A DNA stretch of 64,000 nucleotides from Erinaceus europaeus (GCF_950295315.1 NC_080176.1:36724189-36788188), one strand, 5' to 3'; shown: positions 33,236 through 43,502, numbered from the stretch's first letter. Notes: generated by a model from the sequence alone, not told the origin. Translations and numbers: made by a program.

Positions 33236-33435
33236 TTGCATATTGCATATCTGGAAGACCTGGGTTCAAGTTCCCCTTCCCACCTGCAGGAAGGAAGCTT
33301 CATGACCAGTACAGCAGTGATGCACATGTTTGGTGGTCTCTGTCTCTCCCTCTTATCAAAAACAAAAGAAAAAAAAAGGCCATCAGGAGCAGTGTTATTG
33401 CCCCAGCAATAACCCTGGTGCAAAAAAAAAAAAAT
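33236..33435 (+). mobile_element. SINE-B-like, sense, partial head, long-form 3' module
   Basis: 'gcatatctggaagacctggg', 'ttcaagttccccttcccacc', body and 'ggccatcaggagcagtgtta' to 'cagcaataaccctgg', A13. Fused directly to the antisense SINE-A on its left. Confidence 0.8.
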
Positions 33436-33490
33436 CTGGATTTTATAAAGAAGCTACCTGATTTCTAAATGCTTAAAAATAATTTTAAAA

Positions 33491-33780
33491 GGGAGTCGGG
33501 CTGTAGCGCAGCGGGTTAAGCACAGGTGGCACAAAGCACAAGGACCGGCATAAGGATCCCGGTTCGAACCCCGGCTCCCCACCTGCAGGGGAGTCACTTC
33601 ACAGGCGGTGAAGCAGGTTTGCAGGTGTCTGTCTTTCTCTCCTCCTCTCTGTCTTCCCCTCCTCTCTCCATTTCTCTCTGTCCTATCCAACAACGACAAC
33701 AACAATAATAACTACAACAATAAAACAACAAGGGCAACAAAAGGGAATAAATAAATAAAATAAATATTAAAAAAAATAAT
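33491..33780 (+). mobile_element. SINE-A, young short-tail copy
   Basis: Almost identical to the 6,702 copy. 'aataattttaaaa' at 33478-33490 and 'aataatttttaaaa' at 33781-33794 flank it. Confidence 0.95.
33561..33570 (+). promoter_or_regulatory. SINE-A Pol III B box
   Basis: GGTTCGAACC, canonical. Confidence 0.78.
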
Positions 33781-33794
33781 AATAATTTTTAAAA

Positions 33795-34796
33795 AGCAAA
33801 AAAAAAAAGAAAGAAAAAAAAAGAAACAATAAGGCAAACACAGTAGGTCCAAATAAAACAGGCCAGTGGTCTCTTATGTGGCATCTGACCTGACTAAACT
33901 CCAAGGCAGAGACCAGCACAGGCTCTTGCCAGAATCTGTGAGCAGATTACTTTGTCCCAGCTTAAGCATCCTTAAGGACACAGAAAATACAGACCAGCTC
34001 TGTGCAAAAGACAGAAAATCTGAAATAGGGTCTGACACTTCTCTTCTGTTGGTTCACTTTGTGGTTGGAAAATTCTTTGAGGCTGAAAACACCCCATCCT
34101 TTAAGTCAAGAGTTCTAAAAAATCAGGAAATTCCAAGTCAAGGTTCCTTCTGCAGTGATCACACATGCTGCACATGCTGTTTCCTTCATCTGGGTACTCA
34201 CAGCCTTTCTTTCCATTTAGTTCAGGGCAAACCAGAAAGTTCACAGGATATGACACAGCCCGCAGACATGGCCTGGTACAGACAGAGGCCACGGGAAGAG
34301 GCAGACATGGCGCTTCCTCCCCATCGGAGGGTTTCTCACTCTGTTTTCCTTCTGGAGGGTTGTCTCACTCTGCTTTCTCACACGTAGTTAAACAGCTACA
34401 TTGTAGGGTGGGAGTGGGGGTGTTCTGAAATTCTGTGCAAAATATACCCAGTGAACACTCACTTGTACAAAAGAAAAATCCCATCCAGAATTTAGACTGT
34501 CATTACGATAGCTATAGAGCTTTGGGGAAGAGTCTTAGTAAGGTTCCAGGATATAAATATTTCTTCTCTTGAGAGCTGGGGTTTTAGATGTCAATCTGCT
34601 CAGGATTGGCGTCCACCCTTCCCAAAGAGCAGCTGTAGAGGGAAAAAGATGACTAGAAGATCAGCTCCTTGCCCCAGTCCCAGCTCTGCCCACAAACTGG
34701 TAACTAAATTTCCCCTGCCATTCTGCCATCTTCCTCTTCCAGTTTCAGCCCAGTTAAGTCTCCTCTTCCTGCCAAAGGTCCACTTTCAAACCAGTT
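33795..34796. other. Unassigned unique sequence
   Basis: A 173-codon open frame at 33,866-34,387 (plus) does not overlap any repeat I recognise, but it lacks a recognisable domain, a promoter or splice context. No gene called. Confidence 0.4.
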
Positions 34797-34895
34797 CTGA
34801 TCACCCTGTTCTCCCTCCCTCTTTCAGTCTTCACATTCATTGGGCATTTGAACAGTTACTAACCTACCCCATAAATTGTTTGCTCTTTCTCTCTC
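34797..34895 (+). repeat. Unclassified repeat, copy 2
   Basis: Partner of 30,959-31,055. Both are followed on the right by an antisense SINE. Confidence 0.65.
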
Positions 34896-34934
34896 TTTCA
34901 TGCCTAAGGTTCTGAGATTTCAGGCTCAGTCTTT

Positions 34935-35165
34935 TTTTTAATCTTTATTTATTTATTTATTGGATAGAGACAGCAAGAAATTGAGGAAAGGGAAGATGAA
35001 GATGGAGAGGGAGGGAGAGGGAGAGAGAGAGAGACAGAGAGAGACAGAGACCTGCAGCCCTGCTCTGTCACATGTAAAGCTTTCCACCTGCAAGTGGAGA
35101 CCAGGGGATTGAACCAGGTCCTTGCACATTGTAACATGCACGCTTAACCAGGTGCACCATCACTT
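34935..35165 (-). mobile_element. SINE-B, antisense
   Basis: 'tatttatttatttattggat', 'gattgaaccaggtccttgca', 'ttaaccaggtgcaccatcac'. Confidence 0.93.
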
Positions 35166-35173
35166 GGTTCTCT

Positions 35174-35201
35174 GCTCTCTCTCTCTCTCTCTCTCTCTCT
35201 C
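35174..35201 (+). repeat. (CT)n microsatellite
   Basis: CT run between two SINEs. Confidence 0.93.
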
Positions 35202-35470
35202 AGGTTACCATTGGGGCTCGGTGCCTGCACAATGAATCCACACTCCTAGCAGCCATTTTTTCCACTTTTTATTTCTCTATTTCTTTTATTTGATAGGACA
35301 GAAAGTAGAGGGGAGGAGGGGAAGTAGAGAGGGAGGGAGAAAGAGTGACACCTGCAGCACTGCTTCACTGCTCTGAAGCTTCCCCTCTGTAGGCAGGAAG
35401 TGAGGCCTGACCTCAGGTCCTTGCTTATGGTAACATCCTCACTCAGCAGGATGTGTCTTTGCCCAGCCCC
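35196..35470 (-). mobile_element. Long-form SINE-B/D, antisense
   Basis: 'ggttaccattggggctcggt' module, 'atttgataggacagaaagta', 'ctgacctcaggtccttgctt'. Confidence 0.82.
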
Positions 35471-35625
35471 AAAGATCACCTTTGCAACTTTGCTCTTCCC
35501 TTGAAAACATCTGGAGGATTGGAAGATGTTATATATTTCTTAATAGCTTCTACATACTCTAGCAGTCACTTGATGGAGTGACATATTGGCAGAATTATAA
35601 ATAGCATGTAGTATTTTTATTTAAA

Positions 35626-35716
35626 TTTTTTTATTTATAAAAAGGGAATATTGACAAAACCATAGGATAAGAAGGGTAGAACTCCACACATTTCCCACCA
35701 CCAGAACTCCATTTAT
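35626..35716 (-). mobile_element. Very short L1 3'UTR end, antisense
   Basis: Only about 90 bases of L1 3' end ('gacaaaaccataggataaga' to 'ccaccaccagaactcc'). 'tagtattttta' occurs on both flanks (about 35,610 and 35,717). Confidence 0.85.
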
Positions 35717-35949
35717 AGTATTTTTAAAATAGAAGGCAGTGAGATCTTTTTCCTAACAATAACCACTTAGTTGATTGCTGCCAACCTCTGAACAAGAACA
35801 TGTAGGGAGAGGAAGACATAGGCTTCTTGTACTTCCTTATGATCTGTTCTCCCTACACACTGTCTTTACTGCTGCTAAGTGCTCAGCCATTCCTGGATAA
35901 AGTACATGGCAGGTTTGGGGCATGTGGACACACAAATACACATACACGT

Positions 35950-36420
35950 ATACCGCAGTCTGAACTCTCATCTAATCACCTACTAACTCTAAAATCTTGC
36001 AATGCCACAGTTTCTTCATATTTAATATTTATTTATTTATTTTCCCTTTCATTGCCCTTGTTGTTTTATTGTTGTAGTTACTACTGTTGTTGTTATTGAT
36101 GTCATCGTTGGATAGGATAGAAAGAAACAGAGAGAAGAGAGCAAGACAGAGAAAGATGGACACCTGCATACCTGCTTCACTGCCTGTGAAGCAACTCCCC
36201 TGCAGGTGGGGAGCTGGGGGCTTGAACCAGGATGCTTATGCTGGTCCTTGCGCTTGGCGCTGTGTGCTTAACCAGCTGCACTACCGCTGGACTCCCAGCT
36301 TCTTCATATTTAAAATGGGGGTAACGTGAACAGCTGTTACAAAAACCAATAAAACAATTAATTCAGAATGTCTGGGGTACAGGAGGTAATAAATGGTTAG
36401 TTATCATTATTAAAAGGAAG
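35950..36420 (+). mobile_element. MIR, split by SINE-A
   Basis: MIR core and 3' end: 'gccacagtttcttcatattt', 'atttaaaatgggggtaac', 'ggtaataaatggttagttat'. Interrupted by the SINE-A at 36,025-36,299. Confidence 0.75.
36025..36299 (-). mobile_element. SINE-A, antisense, nested in MIR
   Basis: Short-tail antisense SINE-A. 'ttcttcatattta' at 36012-36024 and 36300-36312 is the duplication. Confidence 0.95.
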
Positions 36421-37282
36421 AGGTTGGAAGACAAAGAAACAGAAGAAGAAAAGGAGGGTGAAGGAGTATTTTCTAATCTTTATTTTTCCTCCTGTGTTTC
36501 CACTTGGGGGAGGAAGTGAATGTGTCTTTTTAGAGGCTCCTATGACGGTCTTTCTGTTGGTCTGCAATATGGCCTGCCCTCAGGAAGGGAAGTGGGTGGT
36601 TATAGATAGTACAGAAACAATTGTTTCTTACTTCTATTCAGGAATGGTTCATGGCAATGTTAGATCCCTGATAAACTTGCTCATTGAATAAAGGAACTTC
36701 TTTAAGCCAAAGGCCACACAAGAGGCAGTTTCCACTGCCTAGACTTTCTGCAGTACAAAAGGATATATTTTATATTTTCAATGTGTTTATACTGACATGT
36801 AAAAATGACTCCTAATTTCTGCAGGTATGACAACACCATTGGAAGGTTGCCATGGGAACACCAGTACTGCAACTCTGTGGTAACCAAGTAGCTTTGTGGT
36901 CCTTGAGTAAGTATGGAACAACTCTGCACATCCAATTTACAAACAAATGTCCCCATACCCCCAAAAAGAGGAGATCTGGTGGTAGCAATATTCTGAACCC
37001 AAGCATGAGTGGGGGGAAAAGATTGACTTTCTAGAACTATGCTTTGTTTGAGCAAAACTAATTCTTTTCCTTCCCATAATTCTGATGAATGTAAAAAAGA
37101 AAAAAACTATTGCAAAACTTTCCTCACTTTATTTTTAGAGAGTGCTCTTCTGCCAGGGCACATGTAAACTTGCCAAACAACAGATCAAAGCTGGAATGGA
37201 AATAAGCATGATTTTAAAGTGCCCTAGACTTGTTTTTCTTTTCAAAACAAAAGATAGGCTCCTCTGCTCAAAATCTCCTAGT
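36421..37282. other. Unassigned unique sequence
   Basis: No repeat or convincing exon seen. Confidence 0.4.
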
Positions 37283-37490
37283 TGCTTCCTTTCTCACTTA
37301 GGGTAGAGCCAAATGCTTACAATGGCCTTGAAGAGCCCAGAGTCAGCTGACCTCCTACTGATCCCCACTACCCTTCCCACTGTTTTGTCCAGATCAAACA
37401 CTTTCTACCTTTGCACTTGCTGCTCTACCCCCCAGTCTCCCATGGATCATTCTTCCATTTCCTTCAGGTCTTTCCTCACCTATCACAGAG
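37283..37490 (+). mobile_element. LINE2 (L2) 3' fragment
   Basis: 'cacttagggtagagccaaat', 'gcttacaatggccttgaaga', 'tttgcacttgctgctctacc' and 'ccttcaggtctttcctcacc' follow the L2 3' region in order. L2 is an extinct mammal-wide LINE. Confidence 0.85.
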
Positions 37491-37929
37491 AGAGGAAGAA
37501 CTACCTTTAAGCAAATGGGTGTGTGCATTCTAAACAAGAGCGATATGGAGCTTGTCTAAAACAAAATGAATATGAGGGTCAAAGGAAAACATGAAACTCA
37601 AGCATAGCAATACAGATGTAAATGGATGATATACAGATCCTATATATTACATACATTTATATATGCAACATGTATCTATAAAGACACACATGTGCATATA
37701 GGAAGATGATTATATTCCTTATACAGCTACAGATAAATAGTGATTTAACCCTTTCGTGGGTGAGTGGCTAGAAGGCATACTGGTGATGATGTGCTATTTC
37801 TTGGTCTGGATGTTGGCTTACAAGGTTCACTGTGTGAGAAATCCTCAGGTTACACTCATTCTATATGCCCTCTTCTGACTGTACATTATACAGACCCAAC
37901 ATACATATGCTCTTTCTTTACCATTTCCA
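37491..37929. other. Unassigned AT-rich sequence
   Basis: No repeat or gene recognised. Confidence 0.4.
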
Positions 37930-38189
37930 ACTGACAACAAAAATCACTATCCTAGAATATACCTAAAATGGAGATCCCAAAACTCATTGGCTATATTATT
38001 GCCTTTACGTTCCTGACTATCAGACAATTTATTCTGCTTTATATCTTAATGCCTTTTCAGACACCAAATTGCAGATGCTACCCTGTTGCCTTCCTGACCA
38101 GGGAGCTGGGCAGACAATCTCACCAATGTGTCCTGGAGCCCCGCCTCCCCAGAGCCCTGCCCCACTAGAGAAAGAGAAAACAGGCTGGG
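37930..38189 (+). mobile_element. Old L1 3'UTR, left half (outer layer of nest)
   Basis: 'tcaccaatgtgtcctggagc' and 'cactagagaaagagaaaaca' match the L1 3'UTR at 4.4 and 58.3 kb. The right half begins at 40,206 after the inserted L1. Confidence 0.85.
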
Positions 38190-38240
38190 GATCTTGGATG
38201 GACCTTGAAAAATTCATGTTAAGTGAAATAAGTCAGAAAC

Positions 38241-39896
38241 TATGATAACATCACCCCAGAACTCATTCTTAACCTGGGTCCCACGGCAAAGAAGTGGCTC
38301 GCTTCATTTCTGTCCCACATCTTGGAATCTGAGTCTATGCCCAAAGTTTGGCGTCGTGCGAAGATAATAGCGGTTTTGAAACCAAAGAAAGACCCAACAC
38401 TGGCCGCCAGCTATAGACCAATTTCTCTCCTCTCCATGTGTTACAAACTCCTTGAGAGGCTGCTTCTGTCACATATTTCTCATCTTACAGAGAAATTCCT
38501 ATCACCCGCCCAAGCTGGTTTCCGCCCAGGAAGATCTACCTGCGAACAAGCCCTGGCCCTCTCAACTTACATTGAAAATGGATTCCAGAAGAATTTAAAG
38601 ACGAGTGCTGTCTTTGTTGATCTCACAGCAGCCTATGACACGGTCTGGCACCGTGGTCTCCTAGTCAAGATCTCAAGATGCCTGCCTCCATGGGTGGCCA
38701 ACACTATATCGTTTCTTCTCCAAAACAGAAGATTCCGGGTGCATCTGGGTGACAAGTCTAGCAGATGGAGACTTGTCTCAAGTGGCCTCCCCCAGGGCTC
38801 TGTTCTGGCTCCTACGCTATTTAATATTTATATCAATGACCTCCCAGAAACTTCTTCAAGGAAGTTCATCTACGCCGATGACGTCTGCTGTGCAACTCAG
38901 GCATCCAAGTTCGACATCCTCGAGGAAACACTCACGAAAGACATGTCTCTGATATCTGATTACTGTAAAAAATGGCAACTAATCCCTAGCACTGCAAAAA
39001 TGGTATCATCTGTTTTCCATCTACAGCATGCCTCAGCCTCGCGTGAGCTTAATGTGCAGCTTGGCGACACAAGAATCCGGCATGAAGCCCAGCCAGTCTA
39101 TCTTGGCGTTACTCTCGATCGCACTCTGTCATTTTACGAACATCTCATAAAAACTGCAGCAAAGGTGGGCGCGAGGAATAACATCATTGCAAGACTGGCC
39201 AGCTCCTCATGGGGCGCGAGAGCTTCCACACTACGATCATCATCTCTGGCATTATGCTATTCCACTGCAGAATACTGTGCCCCAGTATGGTTCCGTAGCC
39301 CCCATGTCCACTTGGTCGATTCCAAATTATATTCCTCCATGAGGATAATTTCTGGAACCATCCGTTCCACCCCGGTTCCATGGCTGCCAGTTCTTAGCAA
39401 CATCGCCCCGCCAGATATTCGTTGGGATGTGGCATCATCTAAGTTCATTTCCCACGTCTACGCTTGACCGCACCTGCCAATATACACGGATATCTTCGCC
39501 CACCCTGTCCAACGCTTGACGTCTCGTCACCCAATCTGGTTCCCTATGCCTACACTGAACTTCTCTGTTCCAGTCTCTTGGAAACAGAGTTGGCAGTCAG
39601 CTGAGGTAAAGAACAAACACCTCATCACAGACCCCTGCAAGCATCAACCCGGCTTTGACCTAGCACGTTATGATTGGGCCCTCCTCAATAGCTATCGAAC
39701 AGGCCATGGCCGGTGCGTCACTATGTTCCATCGCTGGGGAGCCAGAGACGACCCGAACTGCCCCTGCGGCTCCAGACAGACTATGACCCACATAATCAAC
39801 GACTGCCACCTCTCCAGATTCAAAGGAGGTCTCAAAACTTTACATCAGGCTCAACCTGACGCTGTTGACTGGCTACGGAAGAAGGGCAAACGCTAG
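38241..39896 (+). pseudogene. Reverse transcriptase ORF of the non-L1 element, one in-frame stop
   Basis: 551 codons read in one frame from the insertion edge (first codon TAT), with a single TGA at 39465-39467 (codon 409). Order: N-terminal RT segment 'YDNITPELILNLGPTAKKW', 'KPKKDP...SYRPISLLS' (about residues 50-70), 'AGFRPGRST', motif A 'FVDLTAAYD' with Asp 127 and Asp 133, motif B 'GLPQGSVLAPTLFN' from residue 182, and motif C 'YADD' at 211-214. After that comes 'VYLGVTLDRTLSF'-type sequence and 'STAEYCAPVW'. The C-terminus has 'CPCGSRQTMTHIINDC', a C-x-C-x7-H-x4-C motif, ending KKGKR. All catalytic aspartates are present. There are no frameshifts. The endonuclease and any first ORF are lost through 5' truncation. 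The TGA sits in 'gcttgaccg' and could be a CGA-to-TGA transition. There is no internal promoter or start evident, so no product is expected. Confidence 0.93.
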
Positions 39897-39902
39897 AAGA
39901 AG
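38241..39902 (+). mobile_element. Non-L1 non-LTR retrotransposon, 5'-truncated, recent insertion
   Basis: A 1,662-bp insertion whose entire length is coding up to the stop at 39894-39896, followed by only 'aagaag'. The 11-bp direct repeat 'aagtcagaaac' at 38230-38240 and 39903-39913 is a target-site duplication, and without the insert the L1 3' end reads continuously. Truncation at the 5' end, a short GAA tail and a duplicated target are the marks of target-primed reverse transcription. The base composition is more balanced (about half G+C by eye) than the L1 around it. It is not L1, and it lacks an L2/CR1-like 3'UTR. Its protein most resembles elements annotated 'jockey-like' in arthropods and other invertebrates, as far as I recall. 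The clade is unassigned. A lineage-specific, possibly horizontal, origin is inferred. Confidence 0.93.
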
Positions 39903-40205
39903 AAGTCAGAAACAGAAGGATGAATATAGAATGATCTCACTCTCAGGCAGAAGTTGAAAAACAAGATCAGGAATGAAAACACAAGTGGAACCTGAAATGG
40001 AATTGGCATATCGCTCCAAAGTAAAAGACTCTGGGGTGGGTGGGTGGGGAGAATACAGGTCCATGAAGGATGATAGATGACATAGTGGGGGTTGTATTGT
40101 TAAATGGGAAACTGGGGAATATTATGCATGTACAAACTATTGTATTTACCGTTGAATGTAAAACATTAATTCCACAATAAAGAAATAAATTAAAAAAAAA
40201 AAAAA
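39903..40205 (+). mobile_element. Young L1 3'UTR, continuation after the insert
   Basis: Resumes at 'aagtcagaaacagaaggatg' and runs through 'ctctcaggcagaagttgaaa' and 'gaatgtaaaacattaattcc' to the A tail. Confidence 0.93.
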
Positions 40206-40445
40206 AGAAAACAGGCTGGGAGTATGGATCGACCTGTCAATGCCCAGGTCCAGTGGAGAAGCAATTACAGAAGCCAGACCTCCCACCTCCTGCACCTCAT
40301 AATGATCCTGGGTCCTTGCTCCGAGAGGGATAAAGAATAGGGAAGTTTCCAAAGGAGGGGATGGGATACGGAACTCTGGTGGTGGGAATTGTGTGAAATT
40401 GTACCCCTCTTATCCTGTGGTCTTGTCAATATTTTTTACCTTATA
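40206..40445 (+). mobile_element. Old L1 3'UTR, right half (outer layer)
   Basis: 'caattacagaagccagacct', 'gtggtgggaattgtgtgaaa', 'ttatcctgtggtcttgtcaa' complete the 3'UTR begun at 37,930. Confidence 0.87.
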
Positions 40446-41964
40446 AATGAATACCAAATTATTGCTATCCTAATGAAGCCCAAACAATGCATCTGCATTG
40501 CCTCTTCCATGCAAAGAACTTACCATCCCACAGTCGCACTGGTCAGGAACACATCAAACAGCAACACTGATAGACTAGCTGTGATTACCTGCCAAAATAA
40601 TGTCAACGAAAGGTCATCAGAGCAGCAGGGCTTCGGTAAGCTTCTCCAAAGTCATTTTCACAAGCTCCGTTTGTCAGAGCAGGCCCAAGACATTAGCCAT
40701 TTCTTTCCACGTTGTGCCCTTTTTTCCACATGCTCCCTAGCCTCTGAATAACGTATGGGGTAGAAAAATGTCATGGTCTAGTCTATTTTGGAGACTGGGA
40801 TCTTCAAAGAAGCACTAGGCTTCCAAAATTTTCAACAGAGGGGGTGCATAGCCAGCATCTCACTCCCCAGGGCAGGCAGGGCCCTGGGGAAAACACTCAT
40901 TTCCATTCAGATTCCGCTGTGCAGAATCCATCTCCAAAGTCAGCAGAGCTCATTAACCTGCTCCTAGATCCACCAGATAAAAATGCAGGTGTCGACTTGC
41001 TTTACCTAAAGCAAAGTCTCTCTCCTGTCTTCAAATTCCATCTCTCTGGCTATGTCACATATTCTAAGAAGCCAGGTGCTTCCTGGGGAAAGGGGCAATT
41101 AGAACAAGACAAGAGGGTAGGTTACCCCAATATCTCTCAGAACCAGAAATCACATAGATGTCCCTCAGGAAGGGCAGTCAGGAGACTCAGTAAGGAGACT
41201 CTAAACAGCTGGCAAAAAAGTGCATGAACCAAGAACCCAACTTTGTGAATACATGGAAAAGCTGTGACTGTTTCCAGAGTTCCCCATCCTGGCTTCCATT
41301 AGGATGATAACCTCAAGGATGTGCTTTCTTACAATAAGAAGCAGGCTTTCCTGGAGTGGGTCACTCAGACTGGACACTGTCCCTTAAGGGGACTTTTGAT
41401 GCTGTCTTGGAGGCCTCTTCAGACTGGGAGCAAGGTTGCAAGCAAGTGGTCAGAAGGCAAGAGGATGCTTAACAGGCCTCATCATCATTCACCGATCACT
41501 ATTCAACTACCATCTCAAAAACATGTCAGTCAGGAAGTTTCAGTATATAAACTTTGAGATTGTGAAGCCTGATAGCTTTTAATTTGGGAGTCACTTTCTG
41601 TTTGATTCTCTTTATTAATCTGCAGTAAACAACCTTAATAATGAAAAACAGACTAGTGTGTTTTTCAGGAACAAAATGATAACAGGTCACAGAGATAATT
41701 GCTAAGCAGAACCCAAAAAACCAGGTAAAAGAGAATTCTCAAAGTGATGAGAGACAGTTTTATCTTAAAGAACACAATTAATGCATGTGTCCTTTCACCC
41801 ACCCACCCCCACCTTTTTTTAAGGGTTATATCCACAGAATGAGACAGTTCTGAAATGTGTATTACCTTGTTATGTAAATGTCTGGTTGTGATGAGGAAGT
41901 CACTCTAATCACATAAGTTAGTTTATTTTATCTGCCTTCTTGCAGATAAAGTTTATCTTTTTCT
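40446..41964. other. Unassigned unique sequence
   Basis: About 1.5 kb. The open frame at 40,844-41,227 has no recognised domain. No repeat recognised. Confidence 0.4.
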
Positions 41965-42180
41965 TTTTTAAAATAATTTTATTTACTATTGAATAGAGAC
42001 AGAGAAATTGAGAAAGGAGAGAGAGGTAGAGAGAGAGACAGACAGACAGAGAGACACCTGCATCCCTGCTTCATCACTCATGAAGCTTTCCCCCTGCAGG
42101 TGGGAACTGGGGGACTTGAACCTGGGTCCTTGCACACTGTAATGTGTGCACTTAACCCAGTGCACCACCACCTGGCCCCC
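41965..42180 (-). mobile_element. SINE-B, antisense
   Basis: 'tttactattgaatagagaca', 'acttgaacctgggtccttgc', 'cagtgcaccaccacctggcc'. Confidence 0.93.
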
Positions 42181-42199
42181 AAAGTTTATCTTTTTCTCT

Positions 42200-42356
42200 T
42201 ACAGATTTTATTCATTATTTTCATGGGGAGGGAGTGGGAGAGAGAGGAGCACTGCTCAGCTCTGGCAGATGGTGGTAATAGGGTATGTGCACAACTTCTG
42301 GGGTCTCAGGAATGAAAGGCCAGTGTACTACCACCATAGTTCTCTCCCCAGCCCAT
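42200..42356 (-). mobile_element. SINE-C, antisense
   Basis: 'gagcactgctcagctctggc' and 'ggggtctcaggaatgaaagg', head 'ccatagttctctccccagcc'. Confidence 0.8.
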
Positions 42357-42486
42357 AAAAGTTGCTCATTACCATGGAAGTTAATCCTGCCTTGAAGTCC
42401 CTGGACCTAGAGTTTCCAGCTGAAAGTGAAATACAGTGGTAGCGTGTCCACTGCCCTTATCATCTTCTTTATTAAAAAAAAAAAAA

Positions 42487-42590
42487 GAGAGAGAGAGAAA
42501 GAAAGGAAGAAAGATTATGTGTATGTGTAAGAGAGAGAGTGAGAGAGTGAGAGAGTGTGAGAGAGAGAGAGAGAGAGAGCAGAGAGAGAA
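42487..42590 (+). repeat. GA-rich microsatellite
   Basis: GA/GAAA/GTGA purine-rich repeats. Confidence 0.92.
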
Positions 42591-42907
42591 TACCCTTGGT
42601 ACCACTACATCATCACTGAGAGTTCTGTTTCTGGCTTTCTAGTTTTTCTCTGGTGCCAGAGAGTGAGCCCAGGGTCACTGCATCCCACTACTGAGATATT
42701 CCCTAGCACCTCTTTCTTTTAATTCACATTTGCCATTTTCAGATTTTTTTCCAAAAAACAATTTCTTCTAGGTCTTTCAATTCACTAAGCTTTACCTGTT
42801 TGAAAAAAAAAGTTTATCTCATCCCTTTTATATCATCTTCCTTATTATTTTTATTTCTGTTACTGTCTCCCATGCCTTTTTTTTCTTCCTTAGTTTTGAC
42901 CAGAGTT
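42591..42907. other. Unassigned sequence
   Basis: Pyrimidine-rich, nothing recognised apart from a possible SINE-D trace ('gtgagcccagggtcactgca'). Confidence 0.4.
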
Positions 42908-43200
42908 AACTTTTTTTTCCTCCAGGGTATTCACTGGGGCTCAGTGCTAGCACTATAAATTCACTGCTCCTGGTCCACTGCTCCTGGCAGCGATTTTTTC
43001 CATTTTATTGGATAAGACAAAGAGAATTTGAGAAAAGAGGGGGAGATAGAGAGGAATAAGGACACCTGCAGACCTGCTTTGTCACTTGTGAAGCATCCTC
43101 CTTGCAGGTGGGGAGCTGGGGGTTCGAACCTGGATCCTTGCTCGGGTCCTTGTGTTCAGTACTACGTGGACTTAACTGGGTATGCCTCCACTTGACCCTG
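42908..43200 (-). mobile_element. SINE-A, antisense, long-tail form
   Basis: Module 'cctccagggtattcactggg' with a local duplication of 'cactgctcctgg', body and 'ggttcgaacctggatccttg'. Confidence 0.88.
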
Positions 43201-43219
43201 TAGAGTTAAGTATCTTCTT

Positions 43220-43487
43220 TTTTCTTTTTTTTTTTTAATATTTATTTATTCCCTTTTTTAAATTGTTGTAACTATTATTGATGTCGTTGTTGTTGGATAG
43301 GACAGAGAGGTCGAGAGAGGAGGGGAAGAGAGGGGGAGAGAAAGATAGACACCTACAGACCTGCTTCACCACTTGTGAAGCGACTCCCCTACAGGTGGGG
43401 AACTGGGGGCTCGAACTGGGATTCTTATGCCGGTCCTTGTGCTTTGCACCAACTGCGCTTAACCAGTTGCGATACTGCACAACTCCT
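43220..43487 (-). mobile_element. SINE-A, antisense, short-tail form
   Basis: 15-bp duplication 'gttaagtatcttctt' at 43205-43219 and 43488-43502. Confidence 0.95.
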
Positions 43488-43502
43488 GTTAAGTATCTTC
43501 TT

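Larger units (their letters stand above)
38190..40205 (+). mobile_element. Young L1 3' end (middle layer of nest)
   Basis: L1 from 'gatcttggatggaccttgaa' through its 3'UTR to AATAAA at 40176-40181 and A-rich tail, without the foreign insert only about 350 bases. The 15-bp duplication 'agaaaacaggctggg' at 38175-38189 and 40206-40220 shows it jumped into an older L1 3'UTR. Its sequence is close to the young L1s at 7 and 26 kb. Confidence 0.95.

Noticed and set aside
33866..34387. 173-codon plus-strand open frame in apparently unique DNA
   Set aside because: No recognisable domain, no splice or promoter context and ordinary composition. Frames of this size occur by chance in 64 kb.
38241..39902. 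Contaminating arthropod or parasite sequence
   Set aside because: The exact target duplication within an L1 3' end, itself nested with its own duplication, shows integration in the host chromosome.
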